A DNA stretch of 64,000 nt from Chitinophaga cymbidii (lineage in GTDB: Bacteria; Bacteroidota; Bacteroidia; Chitinophagales; Chitinophagaceae), in contig NZ_BKAU01000005.1 in the NCBI RefSeq assembly GCF_007992715.1, positions 434,001 through 498,000 on the forward strand, written 5' to 3'. Positions 42,413 through 51,195 of the stretch are shown here, one piece after another. The notes below the pieces were generated by a model. It worked only from the letters and a program-made list of their open reading frames with translations, did no database searches and had not been told where the DNA came from. How positions within the stretch are numbered: position 1 is the first letter of the stretch; each line of letters begins with the position of its first letter. The position numbers and the translations under genes are program-made.

Positions 42413-42509
42413 TGTAAAAATAATGCCACTTCCGGGCTGGTTTGATATTCAGCTGATTATGATTTCTGGCTGTCCGTTTTTGGGATGGAACTGTCCGTTT
42501 CAGGACAGT
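42413..42509 (-). promoter_or_regulatory. Possible sigma-54 promoter with upstream GGACAG repeats
   Basis: Read on the minus strand, TGGCATTATTTTTACA (42413-42428) fits the sigma-54 -24 element TGGCA well, and the -12 element except for one base. Upstream, ACTGTCC and GGACAGT form an inverted repeat (42490-42509), and CTGTCCGTTT is repeated at 42470 and 42491, exactly 21 bases or two helical turns apart, as expected for an enhancer-binding protein. Transcription would begin almost at the start codon, which is a weak point. Confidence 0.4.
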
Positions 42510-42573
42510 TCGGGCGTTTTGCGGATGGTGCAATATTTCACTGGTCTTTTGCTTCGGCGGGATGTAGGCTAGG

Positions 42574-42703
42574 CATCATTTTACCGGTAGCTGTATAGCG
42601 CCAGCCTTTCATCTTCTGCGGATGCATGCATCATGTGCCGGGATTTGCATAGCGCCGGCCTTTCACTTTCAGCAGAATGCGCGCATCACTTCACCGGTAT
42701 CTC
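42574..42703. repeat. 55-bp degenerate tandem repeat at the 3' end of the GH51 gene
   Basis: Two full units of exactly 55 bases (42574-42628 and 42629-42683) begin CATCATTTTACCGG and CATCATGTGCCGGG and share TAGCGCC(A/G)GCCTTTCA. A third, partial unit starts at 42684 (CATCACTTCACCGG) and contains the GH51 stop codon. The array looks like duplication of the gene's own tail into the downstream gap. Confidence 0.75.
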
Positions 42704-44632
42704 CAATACCTGCAGCGTGGCCGCCCCAATTTCCAGCTGCAGCTCTCCGCGTTTGGCCGTTAACGTTGCCTTTTGCGGATAAACTTTTTGCGGCTCCTGC
42801 AGGGTGTTGAATGCCATGAGATCGTCCGCGTGAAGCGTTGTGCTGATGATGGCATTCTGATTGGACGCGCCTTTCAGCTGCAGCGTGATCTGCTTCGGCC
42901 GGGCCGCGCTGTTCACCAGCTTTACGAATATCCGCCCCGCTTTCCGGTCGATCGTGGCGCTGGCATACAAGCTGTCCGCTCCCGCCACTGCTTTTTCATC
43001 CTGCAGGATAGGGATCACCTGCTTGCCGGTGTTATTGGAGAAAAGCTGCTGTACGTAATAGTTCGGTGTGCCGATGGACGTGAGGTTGTTGAACCAGATA
43101 AGGTCCGGGCGCCATTGCCAGGCTTCCACATGCGCGAGCAGGGGAGCGTAGGATGCCATGTGCACCACGTCCGCATTCCGTTCCAGCCCCGTCATGAAGC
43201 ATGCTTCCGCCAGGGCGCTGAACCAGCTGTTCCGGGATTCGGCATCGGGCTTTTCTTTGCCATGGGCCGCGTATTCACCGGCAAATACCTTCGCGCCGGT
43301 ACGGTCGTAGTTGTCGTACCGCGAAGCATTCTGAAAGAACCAGTCGGGACTTTTATAATAATGTTCATCCACCAGGTCGGCCTTTGTGGTGCGCAGCTCT
43401 TTCCAGGCCGCATCGAACATCTGGCCGTCTGAATACGGGCCGGTGCCGGATATCAACAGGATCTCCGGGTGTTTTTCCTTGAGTATTTTTTCGAACACTT
43501 TATACCGTTCAAAATATTGTTCGTCCCATTGCTCGTTGCCGATGCCGAGGAATTTCAGGTGGAAGGGTTCGGGATGCCCCATGTCCGTCCGCAGCTTTCC
43601 CCATTTCGTGCTGGCGTCTCCGTTAGCAAACTCGATAAGGTCCAGCGCGTCCTGTATGTAAGGGTCCAGCTCCGCGAGGGGCACCACTTCGCCGGTGTTG
43701 AACTGGCAGGCCATGCCGCAGTTCAGGATGGGGAGGGGTGCTGCGCCGAGGTCTTCGGCCAGCAGGAAATATTCATAAAATCCCAGTCCGAAGCTCTGGA
43801 AATAGTCGGGGGCGTTGCGGTGGGGGAATTCCACGTTCCAGCGGTTCATGATCACCTTCCGCTGGTCCAGGTCGCCCACGGTGGTTTTCCATTGATAGCG
43901 GTTGGCCAGGTCTTTCCCTTCCACGATGCATCCTCCGGGGAAGCGTACAAAGCCCGGCTTCAGGTCGGCCAGCTTTTGCACGAGGTCTTTCCGCATGCCA
44001 CCGGGACGGTCTTTCCAGGTCTGCTGGGGGAACAGCGAGATCATATCGGCCTGCAGTACGCCCTTGCCTTCAAAGCGGATCTGCAGCTTCGCCTTTTCCG
44101 CTGTTTCCGAACAAACGAAGGTGATGCTGTGTTTTTTCCAGTCGTAGCCGATCCTGCCGAGCGTGGCGCCGCCGATCTTTTCGTTCTTTTCATTGACGAG
44201 GTCAACGGATACCTGCAGCGGCGCACCGTCTGCCTGGCGGGCCTGCATGGAAAAAACGTACTGCTCGCCCTGGCGTACGCCCATCCCCCTGAAACCTTCA
44301 TTCACCAGTCCGTACGAGCCGTTCACTTTGATATTGGCAAAGCGGGGATTTTCGGGATGCGTCTGGTAGCGGTTCTCGATCAGCACGCTGCCGCCTTCCT
44401 TGCTGAGCGGTTTCCAGCCCATCATCGGCTGATGGAATTCAAAAGACCTGTTCTTGACCAGTTCCGCATACAGCCCGCCGTCCGCGGCGAAGTTGATGTC
44501 TTCAAAGAAAATGCCCCACATGGTAGGCTGCACGTCGGCAATGGCCTTTGTGGCGTTGATGGTCAGCTTTTGTGCGTTGGCAGTGCTGGCGGCCAGTAGG
44601 AGGATGATGGAAAATCGGAGGATGTTATGCAT
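42686..44632 (-). CDS. GH51 alpha-L-arabinofuranosidase
   Basis: 648 residues with a signal peptide (FSIILLLAASTANAQ). The GH51 family is recognised from PTMWGIFFEDINFAADGGLY, VRFPGGCIVEG and the acid/base motif GIGNEQWDEQYF, with the nucleophile probably the Glu of KVFAGEYAAHG. An extra sugar-binding-like domain precedes the catalytic barrel (~residues 50-190), and a C-terminal beta domain closes the chain (ATIDRKAGRIFVKLVNSA). It releases terminal arabinofuranose from arabinan or arabinoxylan in the periplasm. The gene stands alone, away from the lyase locus at 48058. A tandem repeat derived from its 3' end follows it. Confidence 0.93.
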   Translation of the reverse strand: MHNILRFSIILLLAASTANAQKLTINATKAIADVQPTMWGIFFEDINFAADGGLYAELVKNRSFEFHQPMMGWKPLSKEGGSVLIENRYQTHPENPRFANIKVNGSYGLVNEGFRGMGVRQGEQYVFSMQARQADGAPLQVSVDLVNEKNEKIGGATLGRIGYDWKKHSITFVCSETAEKAKLQIRFEGKGVLQADMISLFPQQTWKDRPGGMRKDLVQKLADLKPGFVRFPGGCIVEGKDLANRYQWKTTVGDLDQRKVIMNRWNVEFPHRNAPDYFQSFGLGFYEYFLLAEDLGAAPLPILNCGMACQFNTGEVVPLAELDPYIQDALDLIEFANGDASTKWGKLRTDMGHPEPFHLKFLGIGNEQWDEQYFERYKVFEKILKEKHPEILLISGTGPYSDGQMFDAAWKELRTTKADLVDEHYYKSPDWFFQNASRYDNYDRTGAKVFAGEYAAHGKEKPDAESRNSWFSALAEACFMTGLERNADVVHMASYAPLLAHVEAWQWRPDLIWFNNLTSIGTPNYYVQQLFSNNTGKQVIPILQDEKAVAGADSLYASATIDRKAGRIFVKLVNSAARPKQITLQLKGASNQNAIISTTLHADDLMAFNTLQEPQKVYPQKATLTAKRGELQLEIGAATLQVLEIPVK

Positions 44633-44728
44633 GTTCGTTCACTGTTTTCATTAGAGGAATTCAGACCGCCCAATATGCAACATTTTTTCGGGGATCACTT
44701 TGCAGATATTCGCATTTTTCCGGCAATT

Positions 44729-46918
44729 CTAGAGTTTCAGCAACCCGAACCGGTGCAGCGTATTCACGGGCTTGTTGTCCCAGAAAAGCTCAAAATCCTC
44801 CAGTCCCGCAGCATCATAACTTTCCCTGACTTCCTGCAGCGTGTAGGTTTTGCCGTTGGAAACGGACAGTTTTTCGAGGATGCCGGCCAGCCAGATGCCC
44901 TGTTCCTGGCTGACGCTGATGTTGTGCTTTTCTTTCCGGGTCTGGAAGGTGAGGGAGGTCATTTCCCATTGCTGCCCCTTTTTGGATTTGGTAAAAGTTT
45001 CCACGGCGGGCCGTTTGCCGAGCCAGATCACTTTGGAAGTGGGTTTGGACGGCGCGTAGGCGTCTTCGGACAGGGACTTTACGATGAAATCCGGCGCCAC
45101 ACGGGTTTTGGGAACTTTGAACTCGAACCATTTCTGCAGCGGATCGTCCAGGCAGATGCCGTGCATGTAGTTCAGCAGCGATTTTTTCAGCCCGAAGCTG
45201 AAGGCATCGTGATCGGTGCCCGTTTCATCGATATGAACAATATCATTATTGGCAAAGCTGCCGATGATGTCTGTTTCCTTTTTGACGTGGAACCGCTCTG
45301 GATACAGGCCAACGGGACTATGAGCCGTCATCGCGAACTGGTGCCAGAATGCGGACTGAAGGATGCCCGCTTTGAACATCTGGCGCACCATTTCCAGGGA
45401 GTCGATCGTTTCCTGCGCCGTTTGCGTGGGAAAGCCGTACATCAGGTAGGCATGCACCATGATGCCCGCTTCGGTAAGATGACGGTTCACCTGCGCCACC
45501 TGCGCAACGGTGATCCCTTTCTGTATCAGCTCCAGCAGGCGGTCAGACGCTACTTCCAGTCCGCCGGACACGGCAATGCAGCCGGACGCCCGCAGCAGCA
45601 GGCAAAGATCGCGGGTAAAGCTTTTTTCGAAGCGGATGTTCGTCCACCAGCTGACCACCAGCTTTCTTTTCAGTATTTCGATGGCCAGCGCGCGCATCAA
45701 TGCCGGCGGCGCGGCTTCATCCACAAAGTGAAAGCCGTTCTGTCCCGTCTGCGCCATGATCTCCTCCATGCGGTCGCAGAGCAGCGAAGCTGTGAGCGGT
45801 TCATAGCGGCTGATATAGTCGAGCGAAATATCGCAGAAGGTACATTTGCCCCAGTAGCAGCCGTGCGCCATGGTGAGCTTGTTCCAGCGCCCGTCGCTCC
45901 ACATGCGGTGCATGGGGTTCACCACTTCGATGGCCGAGATGTACCGGTCCAGCAGGAAGTCGCTGTAGTCCGGCGTGCCCACTTCCCCCTGTTTGTAATC
46001 CGTGCAGGCTGTATTGGAGAACCAGGTCACCGCGCCGTCCACCAGCGTGAAGGTCCGTTTCAGCTCCTGCAGCGTTTTCTTTCCTTCGATGAACGCCACG
46101 AGGTTTTCGATGGGCGCTTCGCCATCGTCCAGTGTGATGAAGTCGAAGAATTCGAACACCCGTGGGTCGGAGAGGGAGCGTAGTTCTGTATTGGCGAATC
46201 CGCCGCCCATTATGACTTTAACGTCCGGATAATGTTTTTTGATCCATTGCCCGCAGCGGAGCGAGGTGTAGAGGTTCCCGGGGAAGGGCACGGAAATGGC
46301 TACCAGCCTGGGCTGGATGTTTTTCATATGTTCTTCCAGGATGCGAATGAGGAGTTCGTCCACGTAAGTTAGGTCCTGCTGCAGCGCGGCATACAGCTCG
46401 TCGAAGCTGTTGGCGGAGCGGGCAAGGCGTTCCGCGTACCGGCTGAACCCGAAGTGTTCGTCGGCGCATTCGGTGATGAGGTCGGAAAGATCTTCGAGGT
46501 AGAGGGTGGCGAGGTGCTTGGCTTTGTCCTGCGTACCCATGGAGCCGAAAGCCCATTCGAGGTCTTCCAGCTGCGCGAACCGTCCTGCTTCGGGGAGGAA
46601 ATCGCGTTTGCAGATGCGGTGGGCGAGGGTGGGGTTTTTGCCCTGGAGGAACTGTACCACGTCGTCGATGGTATGGATATAATCGTCCTGCAGCGCTATG
46701 ATGCGCGCGGCGTTTTCCGTTTGCGGCGTGTTGAGGCGGGCAAAGAGCTGCTGCAGCCCTTGGTGGGAGAACAGGGCGAGGGTGACTTCAATGCCCAGGT
46801 CCGCCTGGAAGGAAGTGATGTTCCTGGTGTTCAGGAAGCCCTTCAGGTAGGCCGTCGCCGGGTAGGGCGTGTTCAGCTGCGTGAAGGGCGGTGTTATCAG
46901 AAAAACGGAAGCGCTCAA
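44729..46918 (-). CDS. B12-binding-domain radical SAM protein with unusual cysteine spacing
   Basis: 729 residues. An N-terminal cobalamin-binding-like region (VFLITPPFTQLNTPYPATAY ... VKVIMGGGFANTE) precedes a radical SAM barrel. The Fe-S cluster motif is GCYWGKCTFCD with Cys354, Cys359 and Cys362: C-x4-C-x2-C rather than the canonical C-x3-C-x2-C, and I checked the codons. Later parts include SGGLEVASDRLLELIQKG and a C-terminal ~150-residue domain of unknown role. Proteins of this class catalyse methylations or rearrangements, for example in lipid, cofactor or peptide modification. No substrate gene lies next to it. The gene is divergent from the TRIC-family channel. Confidence 0.87.
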   Translation of the reverse strand: MSASVFLITPPFTQLNTPYPATAYLKGFLNTRNITSFQADLGIEVTLALFSHQGLQQLFARLNTPQTENAARIIALQDDYIHTIDDVVQFLQGKNPTLAHRICKRDFLPEAGRFAQLEDLEWAFGSMGTQDKAKHLATLYLEDLSDLITECADEHFGFSRYAERLARSANSFDELYAALQQDLTYVDELLIRILEEHMKNIQPRLVAISVPFPGNLYTSLRCGQWIKKHYPDVKVIMGGGFANTELRSLSDPRVFEFFDFITLDDGEAPIENLVAFIEGKKTLQELKRTFTLVDGAVTWFSNTACTDYKQGEVGTPDYSDFLLDRYISAIEVVNPMHRMWSDGRWNKLTMAHGCYWGKCTFCDISLDYISRYEPLTASLLCDRMEEIMAQTGQNGFHFVDEAAPPALMRALAIEILKRKLVVSWWTNIRFEKSFTRDLCLLLRASGCIAVSGGLEVASDRLLELIQKGITVAQVAQVNRHLTEAGIMVHAYLMYGFPTQTAQETIDSLEMVRQMFKAGILQSAFWHQFAMTAHSPVGLYPERFHVKKETDIIGSFANNDIVHIDETGTDHDAFSFGLKKSLLNYMHGICLDDPLQKWFEFKVPKTRVAPDFIVKSLSEDAYAPSKPTSKVIWLGKRPAVETFTKSKKGQQWEMTSLTFQTRKEKHNISVSQEQGIWLAGILEKLSVSNGKTYTLQEVRESYDAAGLEDFELFWDNKPVNTLHRFGLLKL

Positions 46919-47002
46919 ATCAGGTCTGGTTTAGCGGCAAAATTATTACTAAAAAGGCAGACGGGATAGTTGTTTTCGTAACTTGACCGCAAAATCCCGA
47001 TC

Positions 47003-47617
47003 ATGCTGCACATTCTTTACATCATTGCCATCACCGCAGAAGCAATGACCGCCGCTTTATCTGCCGGGCGGCGGAATATGGACTGGATAGGTGTTTGTAT
47101 CATCGCATGGGTCACCGCCCTCGGGGGCGGCACCATCCGCAACATCCTGCTCGATCACTATCCCATGACCTGGGTGGAACATCCCGAATACCTGCTGATC
47201 ACCGCTGGCGGCGCGCTGTTTGCGGCGCTGATCGCTTCCGTGATGAAACGTTTGCGCACACTTTTTCTTTATCTCGATGCGCTCGGCCTGGTGGTCTTTA
47301 CCATCATCGGCTGCCAGATAGCGGAGCAGATGCAGCTTTCCATCGTCATAGTATTGCTGAGCGGGATGATCACCGGCTGCGCCGGCGGCGTATTGCGCGA
47401 TGTACTGTGCAACGATGTGCCGCTGCTGTTCCGCAAGGAAGTGTATGCGAGCGTATCCATTATCACCGGCGCTGTATATGCAGGCGTGGGATACCTCGGC
47501 TACAGCATTCACCTCGCTACCATCATCGCCGCCGTAGCGGGACTTGTTCTTCGTTTGCTCGCTATCCGTTATGAATGGCAAATGCCCAAATTCGTTTACC
47601 AGGATGAATGGGAATAA
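47003..47617 (+). CDS. TRIC-family (UPF0126/YicG-like) membrane channel
   Basis: 204 residues with about seven membrane helices arranged as two inverted repeats, each carrying the family glycine motif: WVTALGGGTIRNILLDH in the first and ITGCAGGVLRDVLCNDVP in the second. The family comprises prokaryotic trimeric intracellular cation channels, with the pore lined by the GGG kinks. It should conduct monovalent cations across the inner membrane; physiological role in bacteria is unclear. It is monocistronic, and a weak stem followed by T6 at 47630-47657 may terminate it. Confidence 0.9.
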   Translation: MLHILYIIAITAEAMTAALSAGRRNMDWIGVCIIAWVTALGGGTIRNILLDHYPMTWVEHPEYLLITAGGALFAALIASVMKRLRTLFLYLDALGLVVFTIIGCQIAEQMQLSIVIVLLSGMITGCAGGVLRDVLCNDVPLLFRKEVYASVSIITGAVYAGVGYLGYSIHLATIIAAVAGLVLRLLAIRYEWQMPKFVYQDEWE

Positions 47618-47845
47618 TAATTCACCCCTTACACTAGAAAAGTAGAGGTGTATTTTTTACGCTAATTATTTTGGAGATATCTTATCAAGTATATTTATCA
47701 GGTTCGCGCGGTTTTAGTAAATCTTTATTTCCTTGTAAATGATTGTTAATCAATTTATTGTATTACATATAATTGCTGTTTGCCGGACAATTTTTTCTCC
47801 TGAAAAAGCCCGAAAATTTTTTTAATTACAATCGATTGTTTTTTA

Positions 47846-47853
47846 TACATTTG
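47846..47853 (+). promoter_or_regulatory. Predicted -7 element of the SusCD locus promoter
   Basis: TACATTTG matches TAnnTTTG; the -33 region around 47820 is T-rich without a clear TTG. Transcription would start near 47860, giving a leader of about 200 bases before the SusC start. The 440-base gap 47618-48057 contains no ORF that I can support and is AT-rich. Confidence 0.5.
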
Positions 47854-47961
47854 TTTTAAGTGCAAGAACCAAAATCGAGAAATTCCATCAACTAACTAAA
47901 ACTGCTTCCACGTATGAAAATTTTGTTTCCACTAAAACAAGGTTGAGTTTTTTAACCTGAA

Positions 47962-47979
47962 AATGCAAACGTTTGCATT
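47962..47979. promoter_or_regulatory. Perfect 18-bp palindrome, LacI-type operator
   Basis: AATGCAAACGTTTGCATT is its own reverse complement. The central AAACGTTT is the core favoured by LacI-family repressors. It lies ~80 bases before the SusC start, inside the predicted leader, where a bound repressor could block elongation. No LacI gene is in the window. Confidence 0.65.
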
Positions 47980-47999
47980 GCGCTGACTTGTTCAGCTGA

Positions 48000-48020
48000 A
48001 TGCCGGTCGGAAACCGGCAT
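48000..48020 (+). promoter_or_regulatory. Leader hairpin upstream of SusC
   Basis: ATGCCGGT (48000-48007) pairs with ACCGGCAT (48013-48020) across a five-base CGGAA loop, 37 bases before the start codon. No U-run follows, so it is more likely an mRNA-stability or translation element than a terminator. Confidence 0.6.
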
Positions 48021-48057
48021 AATGACGTTGTATTGCCTTCCCTTAAAATAAAGCGTT

Positions 48058-51000
48058 ATGTTAAACAGTTTCCCACTCTCTTTGTGCCCGCGCTGGCTAC
48101 ATGCCAGGTGGATATTATGGGCGATGGCTCCGGCCGCCCTGTGTCTGCCACCTGCTACAGCGCCGGCTGCGTTCTTCCAGCAACAGTCCGTTGTTATTAA
48201 AGGACGTGTAACAGACGAACACAACCTGCCGTTGCCAGGTGTTACCGTAGCCTTAAAAGGTACGGGAACCGGCACCACCACCGACGCCAACGGCAACTAC
48301 ACCCTGCGCAGTAATGCCAACAGCGGTGTACTGGAATTTTCCTTCATTGGTTATGCCAGACAGGAGGCGGCATTCACCGGCGCCAGCACGCGCAACATCG
48401 TGCTGCGGTCAGACCAGAAAGCGCTGGGTGAGGTTGTTGTTGTTGGATATGGCACCCAGAAAAAGGTAAACCTCGTGGGCGCCGTGTCTGCCGTGAAAGT
48501 AGACGAAAAGATCGCGGGACGCGCATTGCCCAATGCGTCCTCCGCTTTGTCCGGCATGGTGCCGGGCCTCGCTGTAAACCAGTCATCTGGCATGGCGGGC
48601 CGGAACTCGGCCACGCTGCTGATCCGCGGCCTGGGGACAGTGAACAACGCCAACCCGCTGATCGTGGTGGACGGCATGCCGGATGTGGATATCAACCGCA
48701 TCAACCTAAATGATATCGAAAGCATTTCCGTGCTGAAAGACGCCACCTCCGCATCTGTTTACGGCTCCCGCGCCGCGAACGGCGTTATTCTCATCACTAC
48801 CAAATCCGGTAAAGGCATGAGAAAAGCGCAGATCAATTTTAATGGCAACCTCGCCATCGTAAAGCCTACAAAGGCTTATCAGTTCATGGCGGATTATCCG
48901 CGTGCGCTCACCATGCACCAGCGCGGCGCCGCCGTAAGCCAGCAACCCGCGGCCTGGCAGTTCAAAAACGGTACGATCGATCAGTGGATGGCCCTGGGCA
49001 TGATAGATCCGCTGCGGTATCCGAACACGGACTGGTGGGATGTGATCTCCCGCACCGGCAACATCCAGAACTATAACGTTTCGGCTTCCGGCGGCGGAGA
49101 AAACTCCAACTTCTTCATTTCCGTGGGCGTACAGGATGAAAAGGGTTTGCAGATCAATAACGACTACAAGCTCTACAACGCGCGTTTCAACTACGATTAT
49201 AAGATACGCAAGAACATGAACGTGGGCGTGCGCTTCAACGGCAACTGGTCCAAGCTCACCTATGCGCTGGAAGACGGTTTTACCGATGATGCACCTACTA
49301 ATACAGCGGGCTTCGACCTGCAATACGCTATCGCCGGTATCACGCCCTACGATCCTGTATCCGGCCACTACGGCGGTGTAATGGCGTATGGCGAAGACGC
49401 GCAGGCGTATAACCCGTACACGGTGTATATGAACACCCTCAGCCGTATGAACCGCCAGGAAGCCAACGGTTCCATTTACTTCGACTGGTCGCCCGTGAAA
49501 GGGCTCACCGGCCGCGTTGATTACATTCTCACGTACAACAACCAGTTCCGCTGGAATGCCAACATGCCCAACCAGGCCTTTAACTTCCAGACGAACACTT
49601 TCGGCGGGCGTATCTACGTGGGCGAAAATGCCGGCATCGGCAACTTCACCAACACCGGTTATAAAACGCTGATGAACGGACGGCTCAGCTACCAGAATAC
49701 TTTCGGCAAGAACCACGAGCTTTCCGTGATGGGCGTTTACAGCGAAGAATACTGGTACACCCGCTCCCAATCCTCCAGCAGGAACGACCGCCTGCATCCC
49801 TCCCTGCACGAAGTGGATGCGGCATTGACCGACATACAAAGCGCCGGCGGTAACTCCAGCGCCGAAGGCTTACGTTCCTACATCGGCCGCCTTAATTACA
49901 CCGCTTTCAACAAATATCTTTTTGAAGCGAATTTCCGTTACGACGGTTCCTCCAAATTCCTGCCGGGCAGCCAGTACGGCCTGTTTTCGTCCGCGGCGGT
50001 CGGGTGGCGCTTTACGGAAGAATCCTTTATCAAGCCTTTCACCAGCCGCTTCATGAACAGCGGCAAGCTGCGGGTTTCTTACGGTGGACTGGGTAACAAC
50101 TCCGGTGTAGGCAGATATGAGCAGCAGGAAACGCTGAACACCAGCAACTACATGAGCGGAGAGGATATCGTAAGAGGATTCGTATACCGCAAAATGGTGA
50201 ACCGCGACCTGACATGGGAGGCCAATACGGTCTTCAATATCGGTCTTGATCTTGCTTTTCTTGACAACAGGCTGACCGCAGAGCTGGACTATTACAACCG
50301 CCTCACGAAAGGCATGCTGCAAAGCTCCGAGATGTCCATTTTACTGACAGGTGCCTATGAAGCGCCGCGCGCGAACATGGGCAACCTGCGCAACCGTGGT
50401 GTGGAAGCGAATATCACCTGGTCAGACAAAGTGGGAGAGTTCCGTTACGGCGTCAACCTGAACGCTTCCTACAACGCCACCAATCTTGAAAAATGGAATG
50501 AATTCCTCGGTAAAGGCTACACGTTCATCAACATGCCGTACCACTTTGTATACACGTATGAAGACCTGGGCATTGCACAAACCTGGGAAGACGTTTACAA
50601 TGCCACGCCACAAGGTGCTTCGCCGGGAGATATTCTGCGCAAGGACCTGAACGGCGACGGCAGGATCACGGGAGATGACAAGAAAGCGTATCCCAATCTG
50701 CAGCGCGACCGGCCAACGACGAATGCCGCGCTGAACGTGAACCTCGGCTGGAAAGGCATTGACGTTGCTTTTCTTTTCACCGCCGCTACCGGGCGCAAAG
50801 ACTACTGGATCAATAACTATAACAACGTGAACTACGGCCAGCAACGCTACGCCTTCACCTGGGAGCACTGGAACAACCCCTGGTCCTGGGAGAACCGCGG
50901 CGGCGCCTGGCCCCGCCTGCTCGGAAGCTCCAACAGGGAAGAAACCACCTTCTGGCTGGATGACCTGAGCTACATCCGGCTGAAGAACATCCAGGTAGGA

Positions 51001-51183
51001 TATACGATCCCGCAAAACCTCCTGAAAAGGATCGGGGTGAACAGCTTCCGCATTTTCGGCTCTACCGAGAATGTAGCCACCATTACCAGCTACCGCGGGC
51101 TTGACCCCGAGCTTACCGGCAACAGAAGCAATGCATACCCGCTGAACAAATCTTATTCCATCGGCGTCAACGTGGGCCTCTAA
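48058..51183 (+). CDS. SusC-type TonB-linked outer-membrane transporter of the lyase locus
   Basis: 1,041 residues. A long signal region is followed by a carboxypeptidase-regulatory-like domain (IKGRVTDEHNLPLPGVTV), the TonB plug with VVVVGYGTQKKVNLVGAVS, LLIRGLGTVNNANPLIVVDG and VLKDATSASVYGSRAANGV, all SusC/RagA hallmarks, and a large barrel. No STN domain is present, so control is not through FecR; the palindrome in the leader fits that. It imports oligosaccharides released at the surface, with the SusD lipoprotein encoded 12 bases downstream. First gene of the locus 48058-59545. Confidence 0.95.
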   Translation: MLNSFPLSLCPRWLHARWILWAMAPAALCLPPATAPAAFFQQQSVVIKGRVTDEHNLPLPGVTVALKGTGTGTTTDANGNYTLRSNANSGVLEFSFIGYARQEAAFTGASTRNIVLRSDQKALGEVVVVGYGTQKKVNLVGAVSAVKVDEKIAGRALPNASSALSGMVPGLAVNQSSGMAGRNSATLLIRGLGTVNNANPLIVVDGMPDVDINRINLNDIESISVLKDATSASVYGSRAANGVILITTKSGKGMRKAQINFNGNLAIVKPTKAYQFMADYPRALTMHQRGAAVSQQPAAWQFKNGTIDQWMALGMIDPLRYPNTDWWDVISRTGNIQNYNVSASGGGENSNFFISVGVQDEKGLQINNDYKLYNARFNYDYKIRKNMNVGVRFNGNWSKLTYALEDGFTDDAPTNTAGFDLQYAIAGITPYDPVSGHYGGVMAYGEDAQAYNPYTVYMNTLSRMNRQEANGSIYFDWSPVKGLTGRVDYILTYNNQFRWNANMPNQAFNFQTNTFGGRIYVGENAGIGNFTNTGYKTLMNGRLSYQNTFGKNHELSVMGVYSEEYWYTRSQSSSRNDRLHPSLHEVDAALTDIQSAGGNSSAEGLRSYIGRLNYTAFNKYLFEANFRYDGSSKFLPGSQYGLFSSAAVGWRFTEESFIKPFTSRFMNSGKLRVSYGGLGNNSGVGRYEQQETLNTSNYMSGEDIVRGFVYRKMVNRDLTWEANTVFNIGLDLAFLDNRLTAELDYYNRLTKGMLQSSEMSILLTGAYEAPRANMGNLRNRGVEANITWSDKVGEFRYGVNLNASYNATNLEKWNEFLGKGYTFINMPYHFVYTYEDLGIAQTWEDVYNATPQGASPGDILRKDLNGDGRITGDDKKAYPNLQRDRPTTNAALNVNLGWKGIDVAFLFTAATGRKDYWINNYNNVNYGQQRYAFTWEHWNNPWSWENRGGAWPRLLGSSNREETTFWLDDLSYIRLKNIQVGYTIPQNLLKRIGVNSFRIFGSTENVATITSYRGLDPELTGNRSNAYPLNKSYSIGVNVGL

Positions 51184-51195
51184 AATGTTGTAACC

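Noticed and set aside
43469..44599. 376-codon open frame opposite the GH51 gene
   Set aside because: Shadow of the GH51 gene; no motif or start context supports it.
44627..46183. 518-codon open frame opposite the radical SAM gene
   Set aside because: The minus-strand protein has clear motifs; the opposite frame has a low-complexity composition typical of antisense shadow.
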